From Crossiella sp. S99.2 (GTDB lineage: Bacteria > Actinomycetota > Actinomycetes > Mycobacteriales > Pseudonocardiaceae): DNA of 64,000 nucleotides. Position 1 is the first letter of the stretch, and every line of letters starts with the position of its first letter. Both the position numbers and the translations under genes were made by a program. The notes below the pieces were generated by a model. It was not told the origin of the DNA. It made no database searches and saw nothing but the letters and a program-made list of their open reading frames with translations. The stretch covers positions 1,178,001 through 1,242,000 of the forward strand of contig NZ_JALMDK010000001.1 in NCBI RefSeq assembly GCF_023094165.1, written 5' to 3'. Positions 27,072-35,757 of the stretch are shown in pieces.

Positions 27072-27840
27072 CCAGGGTGGTGACCACCTCGCCTGCGCGG
27101 TCGTTCAGGTGCAGGTTGTCGGTGAGCAGGTGTAGGCCGTTGGTGCTGGAGATGGTGTTCCAGGAACGGCCTAGTAGGTAGCGCTGGATGGCGATGGCGA
27201 AGGTGTCCAGGAAGGTGAAGTCCTGGGCGGTGGGGGTGCCGTTGTGTTCGCGGAGCAGGGTGGTCAGTGCTTCGTTGAGGGGGAGGTAGGTGATGTTGTG
27301 CTGGACGGCCAGGTCTTTGATGGCCTGGTTGTAGGGGGTTAGGGCCTGGTTTGCTTGGGAGGTCAGGTTTTCGCCTTGGGGTGGGAGGGAGAGGATCGCT
27401 GTCCTGGTTGGTTTCAGGCGGGTCAGGATGTTGGTGAGGTTGTTTGTGAAGGTGGGGAGGGGGACCTGGTCGCGGGCGTCGTTGGCGCCGATGAGCAGGG
27501 TCACCGCGGTGGGTTGGCAGGCCAGGACGTCGGTGTCCAGGCGGTGGCGGAGGTCGGTGGTGGTGTCGCCGTTGACGCCTGCGTTGATCACCGCGGTCGC
27601 TGGGCCGAGCCGGGTGCGGGCGCCTACCCAGTCGGTGCTGAGGGTGCCGCGGGTGGAGCTGGAGCCCACGGCGAGCAGGACCTGGCGCACCGAGGGGTCC
27701 TTCGCGCGGTTCTGGTAGGCGGACGGGGAGTTCTCCGGGGCGCGGAGGAAGGCCGCGTAGGCCAGCGCGGCGGTGCCGGCAACGAGGACCGCGGTGCTCG
27801 CGGCCAGGGCGATCAGGGTGCGGCGCAAGGGTTTTCTCAT
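27034..27840 (-). CDS. SGNH/GDSL-like hydrolase, exported or membrane-anchored
   Basis: 268 aa. An N-terminal hydrophobic segment (residues 8-30) predicts a signal anchor. Block I reads 'LLAVGSSSTRGT', GSSS rather than GDS(L), so the nucleophile Ser is probably retained without the usual Asp. The rest of the fold is clear: 'NAGVNGDTT' (Gly), 'LIGANDARD' (Asn) and 'LTDNLHLNDRAG' with the Asp-x-x-His dyad. It is likely an esterase or lipase acting outside the cell. Its ATG overlaps the stop of the upstream NAD(P)-binding gene (ATGA), so both are one transcript. Confidence 0.8.
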   Translation of the reverse strand: MRKPLRRTLIALAASTAVLVAGTAALAYAAFLRAPENSPSAYQNRAKDPSVRQVLLAVGSSSTRGTLSTDWVGARTRLGPATAVINAGVNGDTTTDLRHRLDTDVLACQPTAVTLLIGANDARDQVPLPTFTNNLTNILTRLKPTRTAILSLPPQGENLTSQANQALTPYNQAIKDLAVQHNITYLPLNEALTTLLREHNGTPTAQDFTFLDTFAIAIQRYLLGRSWNTISSTNGLHLLTDNLHLNDRAGEVVTTLVTTWLSTPDPAR

Positions 27841-28466
27841 GTCGCGACCGTTCGGGCGGTGCCGACGGTCGACGGGATGGTCAGGGCGTGCAGCAGGGCG
27901 TCGGCCAGGTCGGCGCGCGGGATGCTGTTGCCGCCGGGGATGTTGCGGCCGTTGGCGATGCGGTAGACGCCGGTGTGCGCGGCGTTGGTCAGGCGAGGCG
28001 GGCGCACGATCGTCCAGTCGGTGTCGCTGGCCATGATCAGTTCTTCCATCCGGCGCATATCTCCCCAGGGGTGCCGGAAAACGCGGTTCAGGATGGGCTT
28101 GAGCAGGTAGCGGGTGGCGGGATCGTCGCCTTCGGTGGTGGCGCCGGAGGTGCTGACCACGACCAGCCTGCGGACGCCTGCCTTGGGCATCGCGCGCAGG
28201 ATGGACTCGGCGCTGTCCGTGCAGATCGTGGTGGGCTTCAGGTTGCCGGCGCCGAGGGCGGAGATGACCGCGTCGCGGCCGATGAGGTGTTCGGTGATGG
28301 CGGCGGGGTCGAGCACGTCGGCCTGGGCGATGGTCAGCGCGGGGTGGTGCAGCTGGAGTTTGGCCCGGTTTCTGACCACCGCGGTGACCTGGTGTTTTGC
28401 CAGGAGTGCCTGCTGGACGACGTGCTCGCCGGTGCGGCCGGACGCGCCGAAGACGGTGATGTTCAT
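27837..28466 (-). CDS. NAD(P)H-binding (NmrA/SDR-like) protein
   Basis: 209 aa. The N-terminal Rossmann motif 'MNITVFGASGRTGEHVVQQA' (GxxGxxG) and 'DAVISALGAGN' mark the atypical SDR/NmrA-like 'NAD(P)H-binding' group; no classical YxxxK pair is present. It might be a reductase or a redox sensor. Its start is 13 bp from a TetR-type palindrome, and the gene is divergent from a TetR regulator. Coupled to the SGNH hydrolase downstream. Confidence 0.85.
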   Translation of the reverse strand: MNITVFGASGRTGEHVVQQALLAKHQVTAVVRNRAKLQLHHPALTIAQADVLDPAAITEHLIGRDAVISALGAGNLKPTTICTDSAESILRAMPKAGVRRLVVVSTSGATTEGDDPATRYLLKPILNRVFRHPWGDMRRMEELIMASDTDWTIVRPPRLTNAAHTGVYRIANGRNIPGGNSIPRADLADALLHALTIPSTVGTARTVAT

Positions 28467-28479
28467 GGACTCCCCAATG

Positions 28480-28526
28480 GTTAGTGAGTGCTCACTAACT
28501 ACTATGGTGGGTGAGTGTTCACTAAC
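28480..28526. promoter_or_regulatory. TetR operator pair (TTAGTGAG...CTCACTAA)
   Basis: GTTAGTGAGTGCTCACTAAC (28480-28499) has perfect 9-bp arms. A second, half-degenerate copy ends TGTTCACTAAC at 28526, with the left arm reduced to GTGAG. Both sit between the divergent NAD(P)-binding and TetR genes. Confidence 0.75.
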
Positions 28527-28557
28527 CTGTCAACCGTCGGCGGTGAGCGGAGGATGT

Positions 28558-29142
28558 GTGAGTACTCGGGGCCGGATCCTGGACGCGGCGGCGTCGGTGT
28601 TGCGCACCAAGGGCCTGGCGCGGGCCACCACCAAGGAGATCGCCAAGGCGGCGGAGCTGTCCGAGGCCGCTTTGTACAAGCACTTCGCGGGCAAGACCGA
28701 GCTGTTCCTCGCGGTGCTGGGCGAGCGGGTGCCCGGGGAGCTGCTGGCGCGGCTGACCGCGTTGCCCGAGCGGGTCGGGGCCGGTGCGGTGCGGGGCACG
28801 CTGGTGGAGCTGACCAGGGCGATGCTGGTGTTCTTCGGGGAGTCCTTCCCGATGGCGGCCTCGTTGTTCGCCGAGCCGGAGTTGTTCGCGGCGCATCGGG
28901 CGGTGCTGCGCGAACGGGGCAACGGACCGCAGTTCGTCGGGCAGGCGGTGGCCGGGTACCTGGCCGCGGAACAGGCGGGTGGGCGGCTGGCGGACGGGGT
29001 GGATCCGGTGGGGGCGGCGGAGTTGCTGACCGGGGCCTGCATGCAGCACGCGTTCCTCGGGCACTTCGTCGAGCCCGCGGAGTCGCTGGATCAGGTGGCG
29101 GAGCGGTTGGTGGGAACTTTGTTGGCCGGGCTGGGGAAGTGA
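28558..29142 (+). CDS. TetR/AcrR family regulator
   Basis: 194 aa. HTH 'ILDAAASVLRTKGLARATT' ... 'AELSEAALYKHFAGKTELF'. The GTG at 28558 has GCGGAGG upstream; a longer open frame to the left overlaps the divergent gene and is not coding. It likely represses the NAD(P)-binding/SGNH operon and itself through the adjacent palindromes. It is convergent with the KstD-like gene (5 bp between stops). Confidence 0.88.
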   Translation: MSTRGRILDAAASVLRTKGLARATTKEIAKAAELSEAALYKHFAGKTELFLAVLGERVPGELLARLTALPERVGAGAVRGTLVELTRAMLVFFGESFPMAASLFAEPELFAAHRAVLRERGNGPQFVGQAVAGYLAAEQAGGRLADGVDPVGAAELLTGACMQHAFLGHFVEPAESLDQVAERLVGTLLAGLGK

Positions 29143-29146
29143 CGGG

Positions 29147-30799
29147 TCAGCGGGCCGGGGTGTCGGCGATGTCGTGGGCGGCGATGTAGCCGAAGGTCAT
29201 GGCGGGGCCGAGGGTCGAGCCCGCGCCTGCGTAGCTGCGGCCCATCACGGCGCTGGTGCAATTGCCGGAGGCCCAGAGACCGGGGATGACGGTGCCGTCG
29301 GGGCGCAGGACCCGGGAGCGGGCGTCGGTGCGCATGCCGCCCTTGGTGCCCAGATCGCCGGGGACGATCTTCATCGCGTAGAACGGGCCCTGGGTGATGG
29401 GGGCCAGGCAGGCGTTGGGGGTGTTGGTGGGGTCGGCGTAGTAGTGGTCGTAGGCGCTGTCGCCGCGTTTGAAGTCCGGGTCGCGGCCTGCGCGGGCGAA
29501 GCCGTTGAAGCGGTCCACGGTCTCGCGCAGCAGCACCGGCTGGATGCCGATCCGGGCGGCCAGCGACTCGATGCTGTCCGCCTTGGCCATCGCGCCGCTG
29601 TCGAACCAGGCCTGCGGCAGCGGCAGCAGGGGCGCGATGTCCTTGAACAGGTAGCGATTCCGGTACTGCTGGTCGGTGATCAGCCAGGCCGGGATGTGCG
29701 AGGCGCCAGGCTGGTCCTTCTCGTACATCACGTGCACGACGTCGCTGTAGGGCGCGGCCTCGTTGACGAAGCGTTTGCCCGCGCCGTTGACCAGGATGCA
29801 GCCGGGCAGGGTGCGTTCGGACAGGCAGAAGTACGGGCCCTCGGGCAGTGGGATCGCCGGGCCCCACCAGGCGTCGTCGAGCAGGTCCGTGGCGGCGCCG
29901 ATCCGTTGGCCCGCTTCGATTCCGGCGCCGGTGTTGGCCTTGGCGCCGACAGACCAGGCGGTCCCGATGGGTTCTTCCTGGTACTCCTTGCGCATACGTT
30001 CGTTGTGCTCGAACCCGCCGGAGCCGACGATCACCCCGCGCCGGGCGCGGACCTGGATCTGGGCGCCGTTCTGTTGCGCGATCACGCCGGTGACCCGGCC
30101 GTTCTCCACCAGCAGGTCGACCAGTGGCGTGTTCAGCCAGACCGGGACCCCGGCGGTCATCAGGCCCGCGCGGAGCCCGCCGGCCAGCGCGCCGCCCATG
30201 GTCAGCGGTTTCTGGCCGGCCAGACCGGCCGCGATGCCGCGGGCGACCATGGTGCTGGCGGTGGCCACGCCGCGCGGGTGCCGGGCGATGAGGGTGAGCC
30301 ACTTGTAGTCGACGCCGTAGACGACGGTGGCCGGTGGCGTTGCCATGTAAGGGGGATTGAGGTTGGCCAGCTCCGCGCCCAGGATCCGGCCGTCGATCAT
30401 CTGCGGTTCGATCGAGCGGCCGGCGGGGATCCCGCCGGGGAACTCCGGGTAGTAGTCGGAGTAGCCCTCCATCCAGGTGAACTTCAGCGGGCTGTTGCGC
30501 TGCAGGAAGGAGAGCATCGCCGGGCCGTTGGACAGGTAGGCCCGCTGGCGCTCGATCGGGATGTCGCCGACCACGTGCGCGAGGTAGGTGGCGGCCTTCT
30601 CCGGCGTGTCCGGCACACCCGCGGCCAGCAGCACCTCGTTGTTCGGGATCCAGATCGCCGCGCCCGAGCGGGCCATCGACCCACCGAAGACCGCCGCCTT
30701 CTCCAGCACGACGGTCCGCAATCCACGCTTGGCCGCGGTGAGGGCCGCGGTCATCCCCGCGGCTCCGGCACCGACCACCACCACGTCGAACTCCGCCAT
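29147..30799 (-). CDS. FAD-dependent 3-ketosteroid delta1-dehydrogenase-like flavoprotein
   Basis: 550 aa. FAD-binding Rossmann motif 'VVVGAGAAGMTAALTAAKRG' near the N-terminus and the C-terminal flavin-contact segment 'SYAGAGSTLGPAMTFGY', both typical of KstD/FRD-type oxidoreductases. 'GGSMARSGAAIWIPNN' and 'KGGMRTDARSRVL' are further family blocks. It would introduce a double bond in ring A of 3-ketosteroids or a similar enone, using FAD. No other steroid-degradation genes are visible here, so the natural substrate may be a secondary metabolite. ATG start at 30799. Confidence 0.82.
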   Translation of the reverse strand: MAEFDVVVVGAGAAGMTAALTAAKRGLRTVVLEKAAVFGGSMARSGAAIWIPNNEVLLAAGVPDTPEKAATYLAHVVGDIPIERQRAYLSNGPAMLSFLQRNSPLKFTWMEGYSDYYPEFPGGIPAGRSIEPQMIDGRILGAELANLNPPYMATPPATVVYGVDYKWLTLIARHPRGVATASTMVARGIAAGLAGQKPLTMGGALAGGLRAGLMTAGVPVWLNTPLVDLLVENGRVTGVIAQQNGAQIQVRARRGVIVGSGGFEHNERMRKEYQEEPIGTAWSVGAKANTGAGIEAGQRIGAATDLLDDAWWGPAIPLPEGPYFCLSERTLPGCILVNGAGKRFVNEAAPYSDVVHVMYEKDQPGASHIPAWLITDQQYRNRYLFKDIAPLLPLPQAWFDSGAMAKADSIESLAARIGIQPVLLRETVDRFNGFARAGRDPDFKRGDSAYDHYYADPTNTPNACLAPITQGPFYAMKIVPGDLGTKGGMRTDARSRVLRPDGTVIPGLWASGNCTSAVMGRSYAGAGSTLGPAMTFGYIAAHDIADTPAR

Positions 30800-30906
30800 C
30801 GCCGCCCTCCGTTGGGTCGGGGGATAATGTGAAACAGGTTATAGTTTCGGCGAGTGGCTGTGTTCTGCCAAAAGAAGGAAGTTGTCCGGCCAAAGGTAGA
30901 ACGTGT

Positions 30907-31959
30907 TCAACTGAGTGGCAGGACAGTCACGGTGCCGCGGGTGGTGTCCGGGATGAGCAGCCGTTTGCCGCGCTCGTCCAGCAGGAAGTCGGCGGTGCCG
31001 CCCGAGCCGAGGCCGGCGAGCAGGAGTTTCGGGTGCTCGCCGGCGCGGTCGACCCGCCACACCGCGCCCTGGTCGTAGCTGGAGACGTAGACAGTGCCGT
31101 CGGTGGCCTGCTCGATGCCGTCGGCGGCGCGGAAGCCGGTGGCCAGGATGCTCTGGCGGCCGGTGCGCAGGTCGATCTCGGTCAGGTTGCCGTAGAAGAA
31201 CTCGGCGGCGAGCAGGGTGCCGGGGCGGTTGCCGAGGGCGATGCCGTTGTGGATCAGGGTCCGGCGGGACGGGGCGGCGGCCTCGGTCACCTTGCCGGAC
31301 AAGGAGATCCGGTAGACGCGGGCGCGGGCCGGGATGTCCAGGGCCTGGGGGCTGTCCACCGGCCAGAGGGTGCCGCTGGGGTCGCGCATCTTCTCCCTGG
31401 CGCCCATCTCGGTGACGTAGACGGCCTGGCCGCCGGGTTCGGCGACGGCGTCGTTGAGCGCGGCCACCGGGTGCGGGAAGGCGGTGGACTCGGCCAGCAC
31501 GCGCTTGGCGCCGGTGCGGTCGATCTGCCACACCCGGGTGAAGTCGGTGGCGATCAGGAACTTTCCGGTGAAGGCCAGGCCGCGGGGGTTGTCCAGGCCG
31601 GTGGCGAAGGTGCTGACCTGGCCGGTGGCGGGGTCGAGGGTGCGGATCTCGCCGTCATCGCGGCCGGGGGTGGCTTCGCCCTGGACGGAGACGTAGACGC
31701 GGCCCTGCCAGGCTTGGACAGCGCTTTCCGGGCGGGGGCCGATGGGCCAGGTGACCGGGGCGGTGGGGGCATCGAGAGCGGCGAGGGAGGCTGGGGCGGG
31801 CAGGCTCGCCGGGGCGTGCGGGGCGGCTGGGGCCTCGTTCGGGGCGAGGTTGGTCTGGGCGGGCGGGCTCGCGGGGGCTTCCGGGGCGGCGGAAACGGCG
31901 GTCGCGGTGGCCGTGAGCAGCAGCGTGGTGGCCAGGGCCAGTGCGGCGGGTCGTCTCAT
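30907..31959 (-). CDS. secreted beta-propeller (ScyD/SMP-30-like) protein
   Basis: 350 aa. A Sec signal ('RRPAALALATTLLLTATATA') is followed by an Ala/Pro-rich linker and a repeat-containing domain of the ScyD/ScyE or SMP-30 type: 'LDNPRGLAFTGKFLIATD', 'LIHNGIALGNRPGTLLA', 'AADGIEQATDGTVYVSSY'. I chose the second ATG (31959), which has GGAAAGG at proper spacing; another ATG lies nine bases upstream. It likely binds or hydrolyses an extracellular lactone-like molecule, but this is not provable. It is divergent from the OmpR-type regulator. Confidence 0.75.
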   Translation of the reverse strand: MRRPAALALATTLLLTATATAVSAAPEAPASPPAQTNLAPNEAPAAPHAPASLPAPASLAALDAPTAPVTWPIGPRPESAVQAWQGRVYVSVQGEATPGRDDGEIRTLDPATGQVSTFATGLDNPRGLAFTGKFLIATDFTRVWQIDRTGAKRVLAESTAFPHPVAALNDAVAEPGGQAVYVTEMGAREKMRDPSGTLWPVDSPQALDIPARARVYRISLSGKVTEAAAPSRRTLIHNGIALGNRPGTLLAAEFFYGNLTEIDLRTGRQSILATGFRAADGIEQATDGTVYVSSYDQGAVWRVDRAGEHPKLLLAGLGSGGTADFLLDERGKRLLIPDTTRGTVTVLPLS

Positions 31960-32118
31960 GGCCAGCATCCTTTCCGGCTGGTTCAGACCACGCCAGAGCC
32001 GGAAGGCCACTTCCCGGGTCGTCAGGAAACGGTCAGGCTACGGTCTGTCGGGAGTCAGGGTGATGGGTTGTCGTGACAGCCTTGACCGGTGTCGATGACG
32101 GGAAGCGGTGGCGGAGCG

Positions 32119-32832
32119 ATGCGCCTGGACGCGATGGCCGCGACTGCGGGGACCAAGGTGCTCGTGGTCGACGACGAGCCCTACATCACCGAGCTGCTCG
32201 CCACCACGCTGCGGCTGGCCGGGTACGACGTGCTCACCGCGGGCAGCGGGGCCGAGGCGGTGCGGGCCGCGGAGAGCGGCAACCCCGAACTGCTGATCCT
32301 GGACATCATGCTGCCCGACACCGACGGGTTCGAGCTGTGCCGCAGGCTGCGGCTGGACCGGCCGCGGCTGCCCGTGGTGTTCCTGACCGCGCGCGATTCC
32401 ACCGAGGACAAGGTGCGCGGGCTGACCCTCGGCGGCGACGACTACGTGACCAAACCCTTCAGCGTGGCCGAGGTGCTGGCCAGGGTGCAGGCGGTGCTGC
32501 GGCGCACCCGGGGCGGGCAGGAGGAGTCCGCGGCACTGCGTTGCGGGGAGCTGGTGCTGGATGAGGAGGCGCACGAGGTGCACCGGGCCGGGCGGCAGCT
32601 GGAGCTGTCCCCGACCGAGTACAAACTGCTGCGCTACCTGCTGGTCAACGCCGGCCGGGTGGTGTCCAAGGCACAGATCCTGGACCACGTGTGGCAGTAC
32701 GACTTCGGCGGGGACGCGGCGGTGGTGGAGAAGTTCATCTCCCGGTTGCGGCACAAGGTCGACGCCGAGGGGTCGCCGCTGATCCACACCGTGCGCGGTT
32801 TCGGCTACACGCTGCGCCCGGCCAAGGGCTGA
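32119..32832 (+). CDS. OmpR/PhoB-type response regulator
   Basis: 237 aa. Receiver with 'VLVVDDEPYITELLA', phospho-acceptor Asp in 'LLILDIMLPDTDGF' and Lys in 'DDYVTKPFS'. The C-terminal winged helix ('LSPTEYKLLRYLLVNAGRVV' ... 'HTVRGFGYTLRP') is the DNA-binding domain. The ATG with GCGGAG upstream is preferred. The kinase follows after 4 bp and a P450 operon 1.5 kb downstream, so regulation of that operon is plausible. Resembles the TrcR/PrrA group. Confidence 0.93.
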   Translation: MRLDAMAATAGTKVLVVDDEPYITELLATTLRLAGYDVLTAGSGAEAVRAAESGNPELLILDIMLPDTDGFELCRRLRLDRPRLPVVFLTARDSTEDKVRGLTLGGDDYVTKPFSVAEVLARVQAVLRRTRGGQEESAALRCGELVLDEEAHEVHRAGRQLELSPTEYKLLRYLLVNAGRVVSKAQILDHVWQYDFGGDAAVVEKFISRLRHKVDAEGSPLIHTVRGFGYTLRPAKG

Positions 32833-32836
32833 CGGC

Positions 32837-34285
32837 GTGGCCTGGCGGTTCGCCTCGCTGCGCGGCCGGTTGCTGGCCGGCACCATCCTGCTGGCCACCA
32901 TCGGCATCGTGGTGGTGGACGCGGCCGCTTACCTCGGGCTCCAGCACTACCTGCAGGTGCGGGTGGACCAGGCGTTGCGGGTGGTGGAGCTGCGGGTCAA
33001 GCAGATCGACAAGGATCACCGGGAACTGACCAGGGAAGCCGTCGAGGCGATGGGCGCGCTCGGGCCGAGCGGCAGCTACTTCGCCCTGGTCGACGGCGCC
33101 GGGCAGGTGATCAGGGAGGTCCAGCCGGACGGCCCCGGTGGCCCGCCGGAGCCGGTGCCCGACCTCTCCGACGCGCAGCGACGGGTCGCGGGCGGCGAGC
33201 CGTACACCGTGCTGGCCAAGGGAAATCCCGATCTGGAGTACCGCACGCTGGTCGTATCGCTGAATCAGCCGCTGCACACCCCCAGCGGCAGCCTCGCGCA
33301 CACCGTCGTGGTGGCCACCTCGTTGCGCCCCAACGCCGACACCCTCGCCGGACTCGCCGGATTCGGCCTGATCGCCACCCTGGGCACCGTCGGCCTGCTC
33401 GCGATGCTGTCCCTGTGCGTGCTCTGGGTCGGGCTGAAACCGTTGCGGGACATGGCCGCCAACGCCACCGCCATCGCCGCGGGCGATCACACCAGGCGGA
33501 TCGGGGTGACCGGCGGCAACACCGAGGTGGACCAGCTCGCGCACGCGGTCAACCTGGCCTTCGACGCCCGGCAGCGCTCCGAGGAACGGTTGCGCAGCTT
33601 CATCGCCGACGCCTCGCACGAGCTGCGCACCCCGCTGACCACCATCCGCGGCTGGGCCGACCTCTACCTGCAGGGCGTGGACGATCCGCAGGTGGTCGAG
33701 CTGGCCATGACCCGGATCGAGGACGAGGCGACCCGGATGCACTCGCTGGTCGAGGAGTTGCTGCTGCTGGCCCGGCTGGACCAGGGCAGGCCGCTGGTGG
33801 CCGAACCGGTGGACCTGGGGGTGCTGGCCGGGGACGCGGTGGCCGACGCGATGGTGGTCGACGGCGAACGCGAGATCACCCTGGCCGTCACCACGGTGAA
33901 CGCGGTGGTGCGCGGTGATGCCAACCGGCTGCGCCAGGTGCTGCGCAACCTGCTCGGCAACGCCCTGCAGCACACCCCGGCGGGCAGTCCGGTGCATGTG
34001 GCGGTACGCGGGGTGGGCGCGGGCGGGGTCGGCGTGGTCGTCGCCGACGAGGGCCCTGGGCTGTCCCCCGACCAGCTGGGCCGGGTCTTCGAGCGGTTCT
34101 ACCGCGGTGATTCCTCCCGCGGCCGGGGCGGGGCCGGACTGGGGCTGAGCATCGTGCGGGCGATCAGCGAGGCGCACGGCGGTTCGGTCTGGGTGGACTC
34201 GCAGCCGGGGCAGGGCGCGGCGTTCACCGTGGTCATCCCGCGCGGGGCGCCCGACGTCAGCAAACTGTCAGGTGACATTCGGTGA
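32837..34285 (+). CDS. HAMP-containing sensor histidine kinase
   Basis: 482 aa. TM1 (about 13-35) and TM2 (about 175-200, 'LIATLGTVGLLAMLSLCVLW') flank an extracytoplasmic sensor of roughly 135 residues. HAMP, then HisKA with 'DASHELRTPLTTIRGWADLY', then HATPase_c with 'NLLGNALQHTPAG' and 'GGAGLGLSIVRAISEAHGG'. It pairs with the response regulator just upstream. The sensed signal is unknown. Confidence 0.93.
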   Translation: MAWRFASLRGRLLAGTILLATIGIVVVDAAAYLGLQHYLQVRVDQALRVVELRVKQIDKDHRELTREAVEAMGALGPSGSYFALVDGAGQVIREVQPDGPGGPPEPVPDLSDAQRRVAGGEPYTVLAKGNPDLEYRTLVVSLNQPLHTPSGSLAHTVVVATSLRPNADTLAGLAGFGLIATLGTVGLLAMLSLCVLWVGLKPLRDMAANATAIAAGDHTRRIGVTGGNTEVDQLAHAVNLAFDARQRSEERLRSFIADASHELRTPLTTIRGWADLYLQGVDDPQVVELAMTRIEDEATRMHSLVEELLLLARLDQGRPLVAEPVDLGVLAGDAVADAMVVDGEREITLAVTTVNAVVRGDANRLRQVLRNLLGNALQHTPAGSPVHVAVRGVGAGGVGVVVADEGPGLSPDQLGRVFERFYRGDSSRGRGGAGLGLSIVRAISEAHGGSVWVDSQPGQGAAFTVVIPRGAPDVSKLSGDIR

Positions 34286-34338
34286 ACCGGCAGGTGGTCC
34301 TGGTCACCTGGAGTCGTTCCCACGAGGAGGGCTCCGCG

Positions 34339-35541
34339 ATGACCGAGACCATGGCCGCACCGCCGTTCCCCATGCAGCGGCAGTGCCCCTTCCACCCGCC
34401 ACAGGAGATCGGCGAGCTGCGCGACAGCGCGACGCCGATCTCCCGGATGACCTTTCCCAGCGGTGACGAGGGCTGGCTGCTGACCCGGCACGCCGACATC
34501 CGGCTTGTGCTCACCGATCCCCGGTTCACCGTGCGCAACCGCAGGTTCCTCTTCAGCAAGCTCCAGCAGGAACCGCAGCCGATCCGCCGGGGCATGCTGC
34601 TGAGCATGGACGCGCCGGAGCACCCGGCCTACCGCAAGCTGCTGACCAGAGAGTTCACTGTCCGCCGGATGCAGCACCTGCGACCGCGGATCCAGCAGAT
34701 CGTGGACGAGCACCTCGACGCCATGGCGGCCAAGGGCGGGGTGGTCGACCTGGTGGAGGAGCTGGCGCTGCCGGTGCCCTCGCTGGTGATCTGCGAGCTG
34801 CTCGGCGTGCCGTATGCCGACCGGGACCACTTCCAGGCCGTCACCGTGGACCTGCTCCGGCTGGACACCCCGCCGGAGCGGCGCAAGGCGGCGGTGGACG
34901 AGTTCGACCGGTACCTGGGGGTGCTGGTGCGCACCAAGCGGCTGGACCCCGGTGAGGACCTGCTGTCCGACCTGATCGCGCGCGCGGACGCCGGTGAGGA
35001 ACTGATCGACGACGAGGTGCTGGTCAGCTTCGCCTTCCTGCTGCTCGTCGCCGGGCACGAGACCACCGCGAACATGATCGGCCTGAGCACCGCGGTGCTG
35101 CTGGAGAACCCGGACCAGCTCGAGTTGCTCCGGAACAAGCCGGAGCTGGCTGACAAGGCGGTCGAGGAACTGCTGCGCTACCTGACCATCATCCACCTGG
35201 GCCTGCAGCGCAGCGCCCTGGAGGACGTGGAGATCGGCGGCCACCTGATCAAGGCGGGCGAGATCGTGGCGCTGCACGTCTCCGGGGCCAACTTCGACCC
35301 CGCGCTGCTGGAGGACGCCGAGCGGCTGGACATCACCCGCCAGCCGGTGGCGCACCTGACCTTCGGCTTCGGCCCGCACCAGTGCCTGGGCCAGCAACTG
35401 GCCCGGATGGAACTCCGGGTGGTGTTCAGCACGTTGTTCGAACGCTTCCCCACGCTGGAACTGGCCGCGCCGCTGGCGGAGATCCCGTTCCGCTCGGACA
35501 TGGCCATCTACGGCGTGCACAAGCTGCCCGTGCGCTGGTGA
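34339..35541 (+). CDS. cytochrome P450 of a P450-ferredoxin-reductase operon
   Basis: 400 aa. I-helix 'LLVAGHETTANM' and heme loop 'FGFGPHQCLGQQLARMEL' with the axial Cys; 'EELLRY' marks the K helix region. The ATG at 34339 has GAGGAGG upstream. The next genes encode its electron carriers, so this is a self-contained class I system. Substrate unknown. It starts 54 bp after the histidine kinase, on the same strand. Confidence 0.93.
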   Translation: MTETMAAPPFPMQRQCPFHPPQEIGELRDSATPISRMTFPSGDEGWLLTRHADIRLVLTDPRFTVRNRRFLFSKLQQEPQPIRRGMLLSMDAPEHPAYRKLLTREFTVRRMQHLRPRIQQIVDEHLDAMAAKGGVVDLVEELALPVPSLVICELLGVPYADRDHFQAVTVDLLRLDTPPERRKAAVDEFDRYLGVLVRTKRLDPGEDLLSDLIARADAGEELIDDEVLVSFAFLLLVAGHETTANMIGLSTAVLLENPDQLELLRNKPELADKAVEELLRYLTIIHLGLQRSALEDVEIGGHLIKAGEIVALHVSGANFDPALLEDAERLDITRQPVAHLTFGFGPHQCLGQQLARMELRVVFSTLFERFPTLELAAPLAEIPFRSDMAIYGVHKLPVRW

Positions 35542-35557
35542 GAGAGGAATTCCGCCG

Positions 35558-35752
35558 ATGAAGGTGCTGATCGATCAGGACCGCTGCTGCGGCGCTGGGT
35601 CCTGCGTGCTGGCCGCGCCGGAGGTGTTCGACCAGCGGGAGGAGGACGGCATCGTGGCGTTGCTGGACCCGACTCCCGATGATTCCCAGCGCGCCCTGGT
35701 GGATGATGCGGTCAGCCGCTGTCCCGCGGCCGCGATCTCAGTAGTGGAGTAG
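35558..35752 (+). CDS. [3Fe-4S]-type ferredoxin
   Basis: 64 aa. The Cys pattern C-x5-C ('CCGAGSC', with a Cys replacing the usual non-ligand position) and a final Cys-Pro ('SRCPAAAI') fits the small actinobacterial ferredoxins that feed P450s. It passes electrons from the reductase downstream to the P450 upstream. The extra Cys next to the first ligand is a small oddity. ATG after GAGAGG. Confidence 0.92.
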   Translation: MKVLIDQDRCCGAGSCVLAAPEVFDQREEDGIVALLDPTPDDSQRALVDDAVSRCPAAAISVVE

Positions 35753-35757
35753 ACACG

